From NCBI GenBank assembly GCA_008477525.1, contig SPDT01000001.1, positions 3,410,001 through 3,474,000 on the forward strand: DNA of 64,000 bases, given 5' to 3'. The notes beneath the pieces are model-generated. The model saw only the letters and a list, made by a program, of their open reading frames with translations. It was not told where the DNA came from and did not search any database. This DNA comes from Hypomyces perniciosus. Lineage: Eukaryota > Ascomycota > Sordariomycetes > Hypocreales > Hypocreaceae. Both the position numbers and the translations under genes were made by a program. Shown piece after piece: positions 1 through 11,023 of this stretch (its first letter is position 1; every line of letters begins with the position of its first letter).

Positions 1-216
1 CGGAGCGGGTGTCGGGTCATCGTCAACAATGCCCTTCTTCTTGCGCCTTTCCTTATTCTTTCGCATGATTGCCATTAGACCGCCACCTCCAGCGGCCTCC
101 TCGTCCTCGCCATTATCATCATTGGCCGTTTCTGGCGCTGCCGGGGCAACGCTCTCGCCCAGCTCGGCCTCCCAGTCTTCCTGGGCATTCTTATTGCCCT
201 TTTTCTTCGGCGCCAT
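1..216 (-). CDS. FUN12: Translation initiation factor eIF5B, N-terminal fragment (cut by left edge)
   Basis: The reading frame starts at the ATG at 216 and runs leftward off the window, giving about 72 codons. It begins [20 protein letters not shown], followed by an acidic D/E-rich run, a Gly tract and a basic [10 protein letters not shown] stretch. The opening MAPKKKG, the lysine-rich and acidic low-complexity leader and the EDWEAELG segment are typical of fungal eIF5B, the GTPase that catalyses 60S subunit joining in the cytosol. The GTP-binding domain lies outside the window, so the call rests on the N-terminal tail alone. The upstream 463 bp must hold both its promoter and the 3' end of the next gene, which is transcribed in the same direction. 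Confidence 0.7.
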   Translation of the reverse strand, partial: MAPKKKGNKNAQEDWEAELGESVAPAAPETANDDNGEDEEAAGGGGLMAIMRKNKERRKKKGIVDDDPTPAP

Positions 217-679
217 CTCGACGGTACTGAATTGACGGCTGGGTGGAGTTACAAGGAGGGGAACGGAAGGCGGGGAAGAAAATGAAATCGTAGGGTCGGT
301 TCGTCAGAAGAGAAAGAAAGACAAGAACCTCGACGCCGAAGAAGTAAAACAGAAGAGGAAAAATGGCAATGCCGGCGTGTTCCGCACTATTAGCCAGTGG
401 CTGCCTTTTGGTTTGTGTGCTGTGGCAATCCTTGTGGTTGGGCTTTGGGATGGGCTCAGGCGGGGCAACATGGATTTTGCGGGGCACGCTCTTAACACCT
501 CAACTACCTTTCTACATAGATATTATTATATTACAGTCTCCTTTGGAGACATCAACTACAATTAGGGACTTATTTTTCCTTCAAATTCGACTGGAGCATA
601 GGTATCTCTCGTCTGCGCAGACTAATATATAATACATATATAGCATATATATAAAATATAGTAATATCTTAGCCTCCTG
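217..679. other. Intergenic, tandem minus-strand genes
   Basis: 463 bp between the eIF5B start and the stop of the MMS1_N/DDB1-like gene. The part near 620-670 is very AT-rich (runs of atata), as expected for a 3' untranslated/polyadenylation region. No further gene is supported; the short frames here have no recognisable content. Confidence 0.6.
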
Positions 680-3600
680 CTACATGACTGGGGCCAACAG
701 GAACTCTATGATTTCGTATCCCAATCTTACATACTTCTCACGTTGCCCTAGACCAGTGTTGTCCCGGAACTCGTTCGTGTAACGGCCATTTTCCAACTCG
801 TCAAGATATCTGCAAAAGAGGGCGAATCCAGCACCATTCCCCACAATGCTCTCCAGAGCTAGCGGTTCGAGACATTTTCCCAAAAAATCCCCATCAATAT
901 GCATTGTATTCGGACGTGGCTGCGGCTCCAGATCCGACTCATCAAGGTCGCTGTCAACTGATGATGTACGATGCCCGGGCAGGGAGACCACCGTGCTTTT
1001 CAGTGCTAGGTTTTGGATCAGACACAAAAGCCGCCATAGTTCAAGGCTGAGCAAAGTAAACTGTTGCATCGTCCCATCAACAGAGACCCCGATGATATCG
1101 GCCCCATCAGCTGTGCTCGGCAACGTCCCATAGCGCCGTTGCAAGTTATCGGCAAGCCAGGGCGGTCTGCTGTGTGCTGCTGCGAATCTCCTCACTGACG
1201 ATGGTAGCATGCCCTCAAAAACCACTTCAAATTCCCTATTACGCTGTCCCCATGGAATCCAAACACCAGCGATGCCACTCATATGGTCCGACATAAGGGT
1301 TAGTGGCCATTGGCTATGGCTAGCGGTCGGGTCTCCAACGTCAATCATGTGAACCGTCCTCCGCGAAACTTGGTCGGTGTGTATGAGGACCATCTCACCT
1401 CTATCCTCACTTCGGTGATCAATCACCTCCAGGGAATGCATAGTCGTCAGTGCAAGAATCTTGCCATTAACCACCCGTAGCGACGTTGCTGGGGAATCCA
1501 GGCCAAACTCCCTCATTGGTTTCAGCTTCTTTTCTGCCAAGTCAAGGACATCCCAATGGAGAGTCCGATCAACGCAATACACCAGCCCGTCTTCATCTCC
1601 GACAATCGAATAGATGGGTTTTCCGAGCCCCTTTTTGTATCGTGTCCAATATTTCAGCCGCCTACTAGATCCGACACTCTTTCGACTGTCCGTTTGCTCC
1701 GTTGATACGATTATGAGCCTGCCGTCCTTTGTCGTCACAAGAATAAATGCAAACATTTTGCCGTCCTTGATATATAGCCACTCATGCAGTCCAAATATCC
1801 TGTCGCCCGGGTTGCCTAATCCGGAGATGAATTCCGTGTGATTCTTGCATTTGTCAGTCGGTACCGAGATTATTGCACCCGTGTCGGGATCGATAAATGC
1901 GAGGGTTGGCCTATCGCCTTTGAGGAGCGCAACCACCAAGCAATTCAACGTTGGAGAGAATATGATCCTAGTGGGAGTACCCTCGATTGAGATTGACCTA
2001 GGCACATGGCCAACATGAAGTCCCACGTCAGCCAAGAGTAGTCTTGAGCCTGCAAGGATCATAAGAGGTATATGTCCGGCATGTCCAGACAAGCTATGCG
2101 GGATCCTATAAACCGAATGGATGGGTGGTGAGGGCATCGATGCATCATTCGAGTCAGTTGGCCAGATAAAATGCTTGTTGGTAAACTTGCAATCCTGTTG
2201 AGAGAAGTTGGTCATCCGGATCAAGTTATTGTCGCAGCAGGCGAGGGCAGTTGGAGTCACACTGAAAGGGTCAGAGGCCGGGAACACATCGACCCGTGAC
2301 ACTCCAATGGTCTCAACACTCCATGTGATATGTTCCGGAGACTTTTCAGATATCCTAGCAGTAACGAGGTGGCCACATCGACTGCCGAGGATAAGGTCAA
2401 CCTCATCCGCCCCCTGACGAACCACGCAAATACTCGTCAGGGGCTCAAGATTATAGCTGTCTCCAGGGTCTCCTAGATCTCCTAAGGAAAGAAGTAAGCC
2501 GAAGTCCATTAAAGGATTAGACAAATAAACATTAAGGCAATGGTAGGGGAAAGAGGGGCGGCGCCGGCGGTGCATAGCAGAAAGAGCAGTACTGACCGTT
2601 ACCTATGATAATCGGTTGCCCAACAATAGGCTCTCCAGTCAGGGAATAGACTGATATCCATGGCACTCCATCACAAATTGATGCAGCCACAATGAAGTTG
2701 TTTGTTGAGACTTTAAAGATCGAAACGCATGTCACTTCTCCCTTCGCATCCCAGCTGCTCACCCTCGAAAATTTGATTCCATCGGCTCGCATGACGTGCA
2801 ATTGAGATTGCTGGCTAGCATGCGTAGAGATAACAGTAACACTGCCGTCACAGAATGCATTCTCTGCGGCCACGCCGGCAATACCGAGGGCGTCCTCGAG
2901 CAAACACCGTGAGCTTTGGTAAAGTCAATATTATCAACAAAGTCAGATGGCATCGTCTCATAGCACGTACCTTTGTGCAGGTGTGACCACATTGATGGAC
3001 ACCTCAGTGACCTGAACTACTGCCTCGGATGACTGGATAGCGCAGAGTGTACGGGATGCCGTGTCAAACTGCGTATTTTCAGCCGATATGGCATCAACTT
3101 GGCTGAGGTCTTCAGAAAACTGTAACACTGCTGATGAATGCGGAAATGCTAAGAGACCAAAGAACCTTCTCCCGTGGTGGTGGTCTATCGTGAAAGTCCA
3201 AGCCTGTCTTATAGGTTCGCCAGTCTCGATATCCAGCCCGATTCGTGCCGGGATGCCCCATCGCCAGTGGGTTACATTACCCTTCAACCCACGACCCGAA
3301 GCGCTAAAAATGCTATCTTGCTGACGCAGGTTGATTGGTCTAGTTCTCAGCCTGCTTTGGCCGGCTGGAACATGGATGGCACTCGAGTCCGGATGTAAGC
3401 GCTCGTTCGTCGTAGTCATGTCAACAACAGGAGACCAATTCGGAAGGACACTGACTTGCTCGAGATCCTCGCGGGGGGCAAGCTAACAAGGCCATGTGGG
3501 TTAGACACTGTTCTTCTTCTGACTTTAGGACCAGCTCCTACCTTCCAAATGCCCCCTGGCCCAGAATCCCCACCAATAATGAGAACGTCAGAAAAGATAT

Positions 3601-5129
3601 CATATGCTGTGGCAAAAGCCGTATCGATGTTGGTTTCAAGGCACCCCACATTTGTGACAGAAGGGACCAGTTCGGCAGCGTCTATCTCGATGTGGATGAT
3701 AGCACCATCCTCACGGGCTAAATAGATAATGTCGGTTTTCTCGAAATACTTCTTCCGTCTAAATGGCCGTGCCCAGGCTGTCCAAAGAGGCTCATCAACT
3801 CCATTGTGCAGCTTGGTACTCATCGGGGTGTCAGTTGGTAGTAACTCAAACTCCGGCGAACCGGAAAGGGCATACTTGACAACGCCAATGAAGTTCCGAG
3901 AGACTGCGAAGAAAGCTGTTTTGAATCTCAAGGGAATCAGTAGCATGGGCATTCTATGCTCCTTTGGAAGACGGGTACCATTTTTTTCTTCAGAAAAAGT
4001 AGTTACGAGACTGTCGCCAAGTTCCCATTCATACGTTACCATACGAGAAACCGGTGCTCCCTGATTCCTCTCTTTTCGAACGACGATCAAAAGCAGAATT
4101 ATGTGGTAGTCATCCTCGGGACGGGGGAAGAGAAACTCCAGTTTGTGTATGACTCCTTGAATTGCCCGGACACGAATCGATTTGACTGGTTTGATAGAGT
4201 CTTGGAGCGCATATTGATTGTTGAGATCTAGCAAAGCCTCCAGTTCGTATATTGCCAAGACGCCATCAGGGGAAGCAGCGGCCATATAGCGTGAAGAAGG
4301 GTCAACGGCCATGTGATAGCCCATATGTAGCAGGGGCTTGGGGCTTTCATATGTGCTAGTGAAAAACTCAAGGGATGAATCGGGTCGTTCTCTGACGAAA
4401 AGAAAGATAAGTTGGCTGGAATCTAGCATCAATACGAGCAGTTGCGGAGGTAAAGAACGAGCCTGGGACCCATTGTAGTTCCAGGAGGAGGGTTGATGAA
4501 AGGCAGAAGATGATGGCTCCAATTTAATAGTGTTGCCATGGGCGTCATCGTCCAAGCCATGCTCCAAGGAATCACCAAGAACAACCGCATTCCGAATCCT
4601 TGGACCAAAGTCATTCTTTTTTAGGATCTCATGGACTTGGCCGTCTCTTCCTAGTTCACAGATTTGCACGAAGTGGTCCTGAGTCATATGTCAGTGAAGT
4701 GGTAAGGATTGGAGCAAGCCACGGCAAAACCACAGGGGCGGGGGGGGGGGGGAGTTGAGAGTGCATTTTTTGACATCATCGTTAATCTGGGGCGGAATCA
4801 GAAAACCAGTTTGAGCACGCAGGGTCTTTCAACTGCTGCATGCCACTGATTTAAGGGCTCTATGTCCCGCATGTGGCTGCCGTGGGAGAACAGAAACCTA
4901 CACCAATGAATGCAATGTCATTATGCGTGTTGGACCGCAGTCGAACCGGAAGGACCCAGTGAACGATAGGACTCTCGACAATGGTTTTGGACAGAATGCC
5001 ACAGACAGGGGGTTCAGGCACCGGACTGGATGTTAGCCGTGGAGCGGCAGATGCTTTCAGGGCCGCCTGGAGATTGACGGTCTCCGTAACCCACTCGCCG
5101 CCCCTAAGAACGCTGGTTTGGAAAGCCAT
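680..5129 (-). CDS. MMS1_N / DDB1-CPSF160-type beta-propeller protein
   Basis: Five exons join in phase: 5129-4902, 4678-3542, 3482-2971, 2913-2603 and 2481-680, giving about 1329 residues. All introns are GT-AG (223, 59, 57 and 121 nt). The N-terminal part (IVHWVLPVRLRSNTHNDIAF, then DHFVQICELG across intron 1) and the SSRCLLEDALG joint across intron 3 match the MMS1_N domain of the DDB1/Rse1/CPSF160 superfamily, whose members form WD-like beta-propellers. DDB1-type relatives act as adaptors in cullin-4 ubiquitin ligases; CPSF160/Rse1 act in RNA processing. Which role applies here cannot be told from sequence. Its length is in the family range (about 1100-1400). I see no signal peptide or membrane segment. 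Intron 1 carries a 13-nt C homopolymer (G on the plus strand). Confidence 0.85.
4740..4752. repeat. Poly-G (13 nt) in intron 1 of the MMS1_N gene
   Basis: Uninterrupted run of 13 G on the plus strand (13 C in the transcript), inside the first intron and about 60-75 nt from its acceptor. It is likely to be length-variable. Confidence 0.9.
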
Positions 5130-8100
5130 GTTGATACCCTCATGGCACCGTCAACCAAAAAAGCCTCAAGGCAGAAGGTTGTTGAGAAGGCAGGCGGTCA
5201 GGGGCAAATGGCCCCTGTGTCGGCCACACTAGGTAAGAAGACTCGAAGTAATCCAATAATGAGATGGTTGAGGAAGCCGGGAGGGCATTTTCCTGTGTCG
5301 TCAAGTCAGGGTAGTAGTGCTGTGGGCATAGTAGCCAATGCTGGGGAAACACTGCCGCTAACGCTCGCCCTAGCACTGATGCTGGTATCGATAACGCTGA
5401 CGTTGGACGTTTGGTGGGCTGCTCGTGATGGCGATGGTGGTCAAGCGTGGAGGATGGTGTTAATGGCTCTCGAATGGTCCACGCATACAGATGAGAGCTG
5501 TGGCATACACTAGATAGAATAGAAGGAAGCTACTTGAGGCCTGGCCCAAGGAAAGGAGAGGCGGGAGCTTTGAAGAAAAGAGGAGAGGATGAGAGCAGAT
5601 GCGGCCTGGATGAAGAAGAATCTGAAAGAAGAAGCTGGCTGTTAAACGAGACCAGCAGGGCCAAGGCGCGGCTGGCTGGCAATATCAAGGCGCTAAATTT
5701 AACATGGACGGGCAAACAATATGTACGAAGTACAAAGAAAGGGCTTCGAGGGTGGGGGTGGGGCTGTAGAAGTTCGGTTGTTCTAACGGGCGGCGTCAGC
5801 CGGAGCCGATGCGATAACCGCTCACATTTCTCTCGCTGGTCTCTGATGCTTCACACCTCTCTCTCTCTCTCTCTCTCTCTCGCGTCTTCACCATCAACAT
5901 GCTCCAGGTCCAGGGCTATGCTTCGTTTCTGGCCAGTGCTTGAGGCCCAAAATGAACGCCGCTGCGGATTATTGCTACTATTCGTAATGCTGAGGCGTGC
6001 TAGGTAGTATTCCAGCATGTTCACTATGCGGAACTAAGGCCAATGCGCACCAGACACACCATGCAAGTCTTCGGTTGCGGACACCGACAGTAGCTCAAAA
6101 CTGGAGGAATCTATCTCTATTGATGCCGTAGCATCAAGATGAAGCCAACCAACTAGGTGCAAGGTGTGGTATCAGGTATCCACATATGAGGTTGCCTGAC
6201 CTCTCGCATAATCAGCCCAACTATAGTTTAGTGGACTCAAAAGACAACTGTTGGTCAAGCCGTCTCCATCCTGGCCAGCCGTGCTCCGTACTCCATTCAT
6301 AGGCGCTCTCTTTGACCCATAACCCTGCCGTCGGAAGGATACATAAATACTTAAGCAAGTTTGATATACTACTACTACTGTATGGAGCAAGCCACCATTG
6401 CCAATGTGCTCGCTCATCAAGGAGTCCAGAAGCAAACTCGTCCGTTTGTCAACCTTCGCATTGCTGCTCCCTTGCTCATGTTATCCATGTAGCGACATCC
6501 TGCTTGTTAGAATTTTAAATAAACAATTAAGTGAGTAATCCGGAAGAGAGAGACATGGGTTTCTAATTCTAAACCATGTGTTCTGCGTCCGTGTGTGTGT
6601 CTGCGTGTCATGTATACTACCAGACGCTCATGTACGAGTATGTGACAAGGGCCGGATTCCTTTTCGCATCCCTGAGTGCCTACAGACCTCCCGGAGGTTC
6701 TGTTACTACCAGTATACTAGTCGTATAAAAATCTCATGATCCCATAGCCGGGCCACTCCCGAAGACACAAGGTCGTCTACAGGGTTCATGGGGAAATTCC
6801 GGCATGCGTACGTCGACCAAAGGGTTGTGCGCATCCAAGTGTCTGTAACTATGACCCTGTATTGATGGCGTTGAATTGATTCAGTTACTCCATGGGCTGG
6901 CCACGGGCCTATTCCCCGCCAAGTCGCTTCGAATGCTATCATCCCATATGTACATACTACTACCAACTCTTGTCATGGAGACAAAACATTCGACCACACC
7001 CCACCATGCATTGGCATGCCCACTCGGTGTGAAGCTTCTTGCCAGGGTATAAGACCAAAATGGCGTAAGTACGGAGCAGGAATCGTAGGGATTGGACCGC
7101 CCCCCACCGGCGGGGCTGCCATCTCATTCTTTCAAGCCGGTTGTTGATACTGGCAACATGGTGCGTGACCATCTGGCCGAGCTTGGTGAAGTTGGTTGTG
7201 AATGGACATAGTAAATTACATACTGTACTACTACCTAGGTCCTCTCACACTCGTCGTGATGTGCCTGTACCGAACTAAGCGCAGAGGAAAGTCGCAGAAA
7301 CTACTTCGTACAAGCCATGTCCTGTCGAAGCCACATAAAAGAAAAATCCATGCTATACGAACTACTATTACTAGGTACTTACGTGCAGGAGAACCAATTT
7401 GACCGTTGAGGTGACATGTCACAAACGGCTGTCGAAGAGCCTCCGGCCAAAAGCCGCGCTCCACCATGCTCATGTCCTATTCTGGTAATCGAACAACTTC
7501 ATATCAGTATGCTCGTACATTTTAATGTTGATCCTAGTGTTGCAACAAAACCGAATATGTGAGGCAATCCAATGACATTATGTTACCCTGTCCCTCTCTG
7601 TATCGTATCCCATCTATCCCATCTGCTATTGCCCTAGATAACCTAACTATATTAACTTGCTCAACCCCAATACCAGCGTAAGCTGTTTTACTGTATTCGT
7701 AGTGATTACAGAGCTGTGCTACATCCGTACTAGTACATGCTCCTGAAGACGTTAAGGCCTTACGCGCAGCTGCTTCAATCGGATCCCTTTCACCAGTCCC
7801 CGGGGTCTTTGGGTCAAGTCTAGAGCAAACACGGATGGCCGGAAGGCTTGGAGGAAAGCCAGACTGTCTTGGGTTTTCCCTGCAACAGCGCTAGACTGCC
7901 TTCAGCACCGCCATCTCCTAGAATTGCCGATCTAGCCAATTAATTTAAGAGGCCCGTAGATTGAAAAGGTTGAAAATGTGGTGGCTACGTTCTGCCGCAG
8001 CCCTCCGCCGTTTTCTACGAGTACATAGTTATGATTTTTCGACTTGGGCAATTAATGCACCAAAAGTTAGTAGCACTACGGAAGGAAAATAAGATACAGG

Positions 8101-8325
8101 CAATAGTCATTTCATAATATTGGGGGCGTCTTCCGGAAGCAGGGTGAATACTTCGTACGGAGCACTAGAGAAGCATGCTTGCTGAAACGCAGCCACCCGT
8201 GGCAAGCACATGCGAGACTCCGTAAAGTGTAAAGTAAACTGCAAGCCAATATTGAGTCCATATTATTAATAGAATCTGTTGAAACTTGTGTACTTCGTAC
8301 TTCGTAGATATCAGTCAAATAGAGA
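5130..8325. other. Gene-free AT-leaning tract
   Basis: About 3.2 kb without a supportable gene. The first 700 bp is the likely promoter/5' UTR of the MMS1_N gene. It contains a (CT)12 microsatellite at 5857-5880, copies of the dispersed TACGAAGTA/TACTTCGTA motif at 5724, 7302, 8149, 8291 and 8298, and short (TAC)n runs such as 6367-6379. The frames present (up to 157 codons) have no intron support or family resemblance. The tract may contain decayed mobile DNA. Confidence 0.5.
5857..5880. repeat. (CT)12 microsatellite
   Basis: Twelve perfect CT dinucleotides, about 730 bp upstream of the start of the MMS1_N/DDB1-like gene. A useful length-polymorphism marker; no function is implied. Confidence 0.95.
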
Positions 8326-8329
8326 TACT

Positions 8330-8365
8330 AGTACGAAGGTTGAGTCGCAAAGAAAGGCCACGCCT
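8330..8365 (+). repeat. Left terminal inverted repeat of the MITE-like element
   Basis: 36 bp starting AGTACGAAGG and ending GGCCACGCCT. It is the exact reverse complement of 8908-8943. Confidence 0.9.
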
Positions 8366-8642
8366 CACAACTGATATGCCCCTGCAATACAGTATTAAGT
8401 TACTGGCTTACATACAGTACCAGTACCAGTCTTTCTTTCTTTATAGCCAAATCTCTACAAGTACGAATCTTCATGCTTTATAAAATAATATTATTATTTA
8501 TCGTCAAATTAATAATATCTTGAAAATAAAGCCAAACAGTTACTCAGGCAGTAGTAGTTACAGTAGCGACTAATACGCCAAAGCTAAACAGTTGAGGTAC
8601 TGATAGTTACCTATAATTAATAGGTAAAAGTAACAGTAATAC

Positions 8643-8699
8643 TAGCGATAGCGACAATAACAGCGACAGTGACCGACAGCGACAGCGACTAATAGCGAC
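8643..8699. repeat. Degenerate AGCGAC tandem hexamers
   Basis: A run of imperfect AGCGAC/AGCGAT units, including CAGCGACAGTGACCGACAGC, inside the MITE-like element. Such internal satellites are common in MITEs and can vary in copy number. Confidence 0.75.
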
Positions 8700-8907
8700 T
8701 TAGAAAATTGCTTTTTTGGCCTAACATTAAGAGATCTGCTCAAAACAAGAGCAAAATATATAGGAAAATGCATTATACAATACATATGCGCGCGCGCATT
8801 CACGCAATTGAGGTATTCTGTATTTGTAAATACTACTACTCCCAGGCGCACGTTACATTTCGGAAGACCAACTATTATACTGTGTAGCAAGGGTGCTGCC
8901 AGTTGCC

Positions 8908-8943
8908 AGGCGTGGCCTTTCTTTGCGACTCAACCTTCGTACT
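8908..8943 (-). repeat. Right terminal inverted repeat of the MITE-like element
   Basis: 36 bp starting AGGCGTGGCC and ending CCTTCGTACT, the exact reverse complement of 8330-8365. Followed by TACT and then, 8 bp further out, by a TACGGAGTAC motif copy (8956). Confidence 0.9.
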
Positions 8944-8947
8944 TACT

Positions 8948-9372
8948 TTGTACTTTACGGAGTACATAAGGTAGCACTACCTGTTGATAATGGACCTTGC
9001 AGCACGGATTTTGACACACTTGATATGGGTGGTCAGTTAACTGTAAACGCATAAATGCAGAATATACTTCGTAGACAGTTGCAGTTCCAACGGGGACCTT
9101 TGATGGTAGTAATAGGTTATGGATGCTCCCTATTGGATCGATGCAAAACAATAATGCCCATCACCCAATTGCGTCACTTTCGAGGGTCAAAGCCGGCACA
9201 TGCCGCTTAACTTTTCTTATATCGCTCCACCTTCTTACACGTCATACTAGACTACCTTGCTACGAAGTACTACTACTACCAACATCGTGATCGTGAAATC
9301 CAATTCACTTGCGACGCAATGCCAGCTTGCAATCTTCTGAACCCGATCTAGCACCATAACGCTCGCCGGTCC
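8948..9372. other. Promoter region of the TBC-domain gene
   Basis: 425 bp between the MITE-like element and the RabGAP start. It holds motif copies at 8956 (TACGGAGTA), 9065 (TACTTCGTA) and 9261 (TACGAAGTA, followed by a short (CTA)n run). No gene is seen. Confidence 0.5.
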
Positions 9373-10792
9373 ATGGACCAGGAATCGGTGCTGGTTGACG
9401 CCGCTGGCCACCACAGCGATGGCGTGGACATCACCGAGCCAGACACCTCGACCGTCTATGACTCTAAGCCCAGCGCGGCCCTCATCCAGAAGACGAGCGA
9501 CATCCTTGCTGCTTGCACATGTAGAGACGCTGCCCGTCTAAGGGCCCTCGCCGAGACTGACGGTGGCTTTCTCAACGATGCGCTGCGCCAATCGGCTTGT
9601 GCGTGCTTCTCTCATTGGTCCCCGTGTCCTGTCTCCCATCAATGGCTAACACCGCGTCACAGGGCCCATCTTGCTCGGTTTGTGCCCTCCAACCACCAAC
9701 AAGAGAGACGGCGAAGCGCATTTCGGGATTGCCGATGTCGATACTGCTGGTGGCGATTGGAGAGACTTGCCTCGCCATAGCGACGAAGACCAAGTGCAGC
9801 TCGATGTCAACCGATCATTCGTTCACTATCCTCACGGTATGCCTCAATTCCAACTGCCTTCGCCAACCTCTCCATGTACGGCAATAGAAGACAGCACTAC
9901 CCTACCGACCCACTGACTTCCGTCATTCTCAGACCAGTCCGACACAGAGCTCGATAAACGGAGGCGGGAACTATCAGGCCTCATTGTTGAAGTGCTCCGC
10001 CGATACCCATACCTCTGCTACTTCCAGGGATACCATGACATCTGCCAGGTCTTCCTGCTGGTCCTAGAACCAGATGCGAGGGCCCGAATGGTTGCGCAGC
10101 TCTCCGTCCTGAGGATACGAGACTTCATGTTGCCCAGCCTTGGTCCCACAACCGCACAGCTCAGGCTACTACCCGATGTGCTGGCCCATGCTGATCCGGA
10201 GTTGCGCCAACACATCGCCACCATCGAGCCCTTCTATGCTCTCGCCGGCACCCTGACCATGTATGCCCACAACATCGAGCGGTACCAGGACATTGCCCGG
10301 CTGTTTGATGTTATACTAGCCCGTGAGCCGGTCTTTACTATATATATGTTCGCGCAAATCATAATAGACCGTCGTGGCGAGGTTCTCGAGATTGATGAGC
10401 CCGACATCCTTCAGGTCATTCTTGGCCGGGTCCCGCAGAAAATGGACCTAGATGCACTCATCAAGAACGCAGTAGATCTCTTTGCTCGCTACCCACCAGA
10501 GATATTACGATCGTGGAGGTATATCTCGAGTGTCAGCGTACTCAAGACAGCCAGAGACGTTGATGCCTGCGCCACACAAACGATGGAAGAGGGCCATCGA
10601 TATTTTCAGAAGCAGGCCAAGGAGATCCAATGGGTAGAGATGCGAGACAGAGTCAGGGTCACGTTATGGAGATATCGTCGGCCAGCAAGAACTATTGGGA
10701 TGGCTGTTGCTGTTGGAGTTATTGCACTCTACATACAGCGCCATCCGGCAGTACTCCAGAGCATCCTGTCATTCTTCTCAAGACAGCAATAG
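9373..10792 (+). CDS. GYP8: TBC-domain Rab GTPase-activating protein (Gyp8/TBC1D20 type)
   Basis: Three exons, 9373-9598, 9663-9836 and 9933-10792, join in phase to 419 residues. The joints create family motifs. Exon 1/2 gives RQSAWPILLG, the TBC entry motif. Exon 2 carries LDVNRSF with the arginine finger near R126. Exon 3 carries YFQGYHD with the glutamine finger near Q165. These two residues replace the GTPase's own catalytic groups. A hydrophobic C-terminal segment (IGMAVAVGVIALYIQ, about residues 385-400) predicts a tail anchor, as in Gyp8/TBC1D20, which act on Ypt1/Rab1 at the ER and early Golgi. The substrate is inferred from the family. The gene is convergent with VPS52, 231 bp apart. 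Confidence 0.88.
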
Positions 10793-11023
10793 TGCCTGGA
10801 TATGGTGTGTAGTCGAGAGTACAAGACCGTAATAAGACCGTAATACAAACTGTAATATCGCAACCCAACGCATACTAGCCGCTCCAAGTTTGCGGCCCTG
10901 AGATAAACAGCCACAGAAATTTACCACCACCGGACGCCATCCACATAAAAGAGAAAAAGTTCCCATAATAACGCTTCAATCCCACGCTGATTTCTCACTA
11001 CCCTTGATCCTGTATTTGCCCCT

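Larger units (their letters stand above)
8326..8947. mobile_element. MITE-like non-autonomous element (614 bp) with 36-bp perfect TIRs
   Basis: Positions 8330-8365 and 8908-8943 are perfect inverted repeats of each other over 36 of 36 bases. Each outer end begins AGTACGAAGG. Similarity weakens inward but a shared CAACTG follows a 2-nt mismatch (8368-8373 and its partner). The tetranucleotide TACT lies immediately outside both ends (8326-8329 and 8944-8947), a possible target-site duplication. It is not certain, because TACT next to AGTA is itself palindromic. The 542-bp interior is AT-rich and has no transposase frame, so it cannot move alone. It holds degenerate AGCGAC tandem repeats and the 14-bp palindrome ATGCGCGCGCGCAT at 8786-8799. 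It sits about 430 bp upstream of the TBC-domain gene. The superfamily is unresolved. Confidence 0.8.

Noticed and set aside
5118..5513. 131-codon plus-strand frame divergent from the MMS1_N gene
   Set aside because: Overlaps the start of the MMS1_N gene in the opposite direction; no intron signals or protein family.
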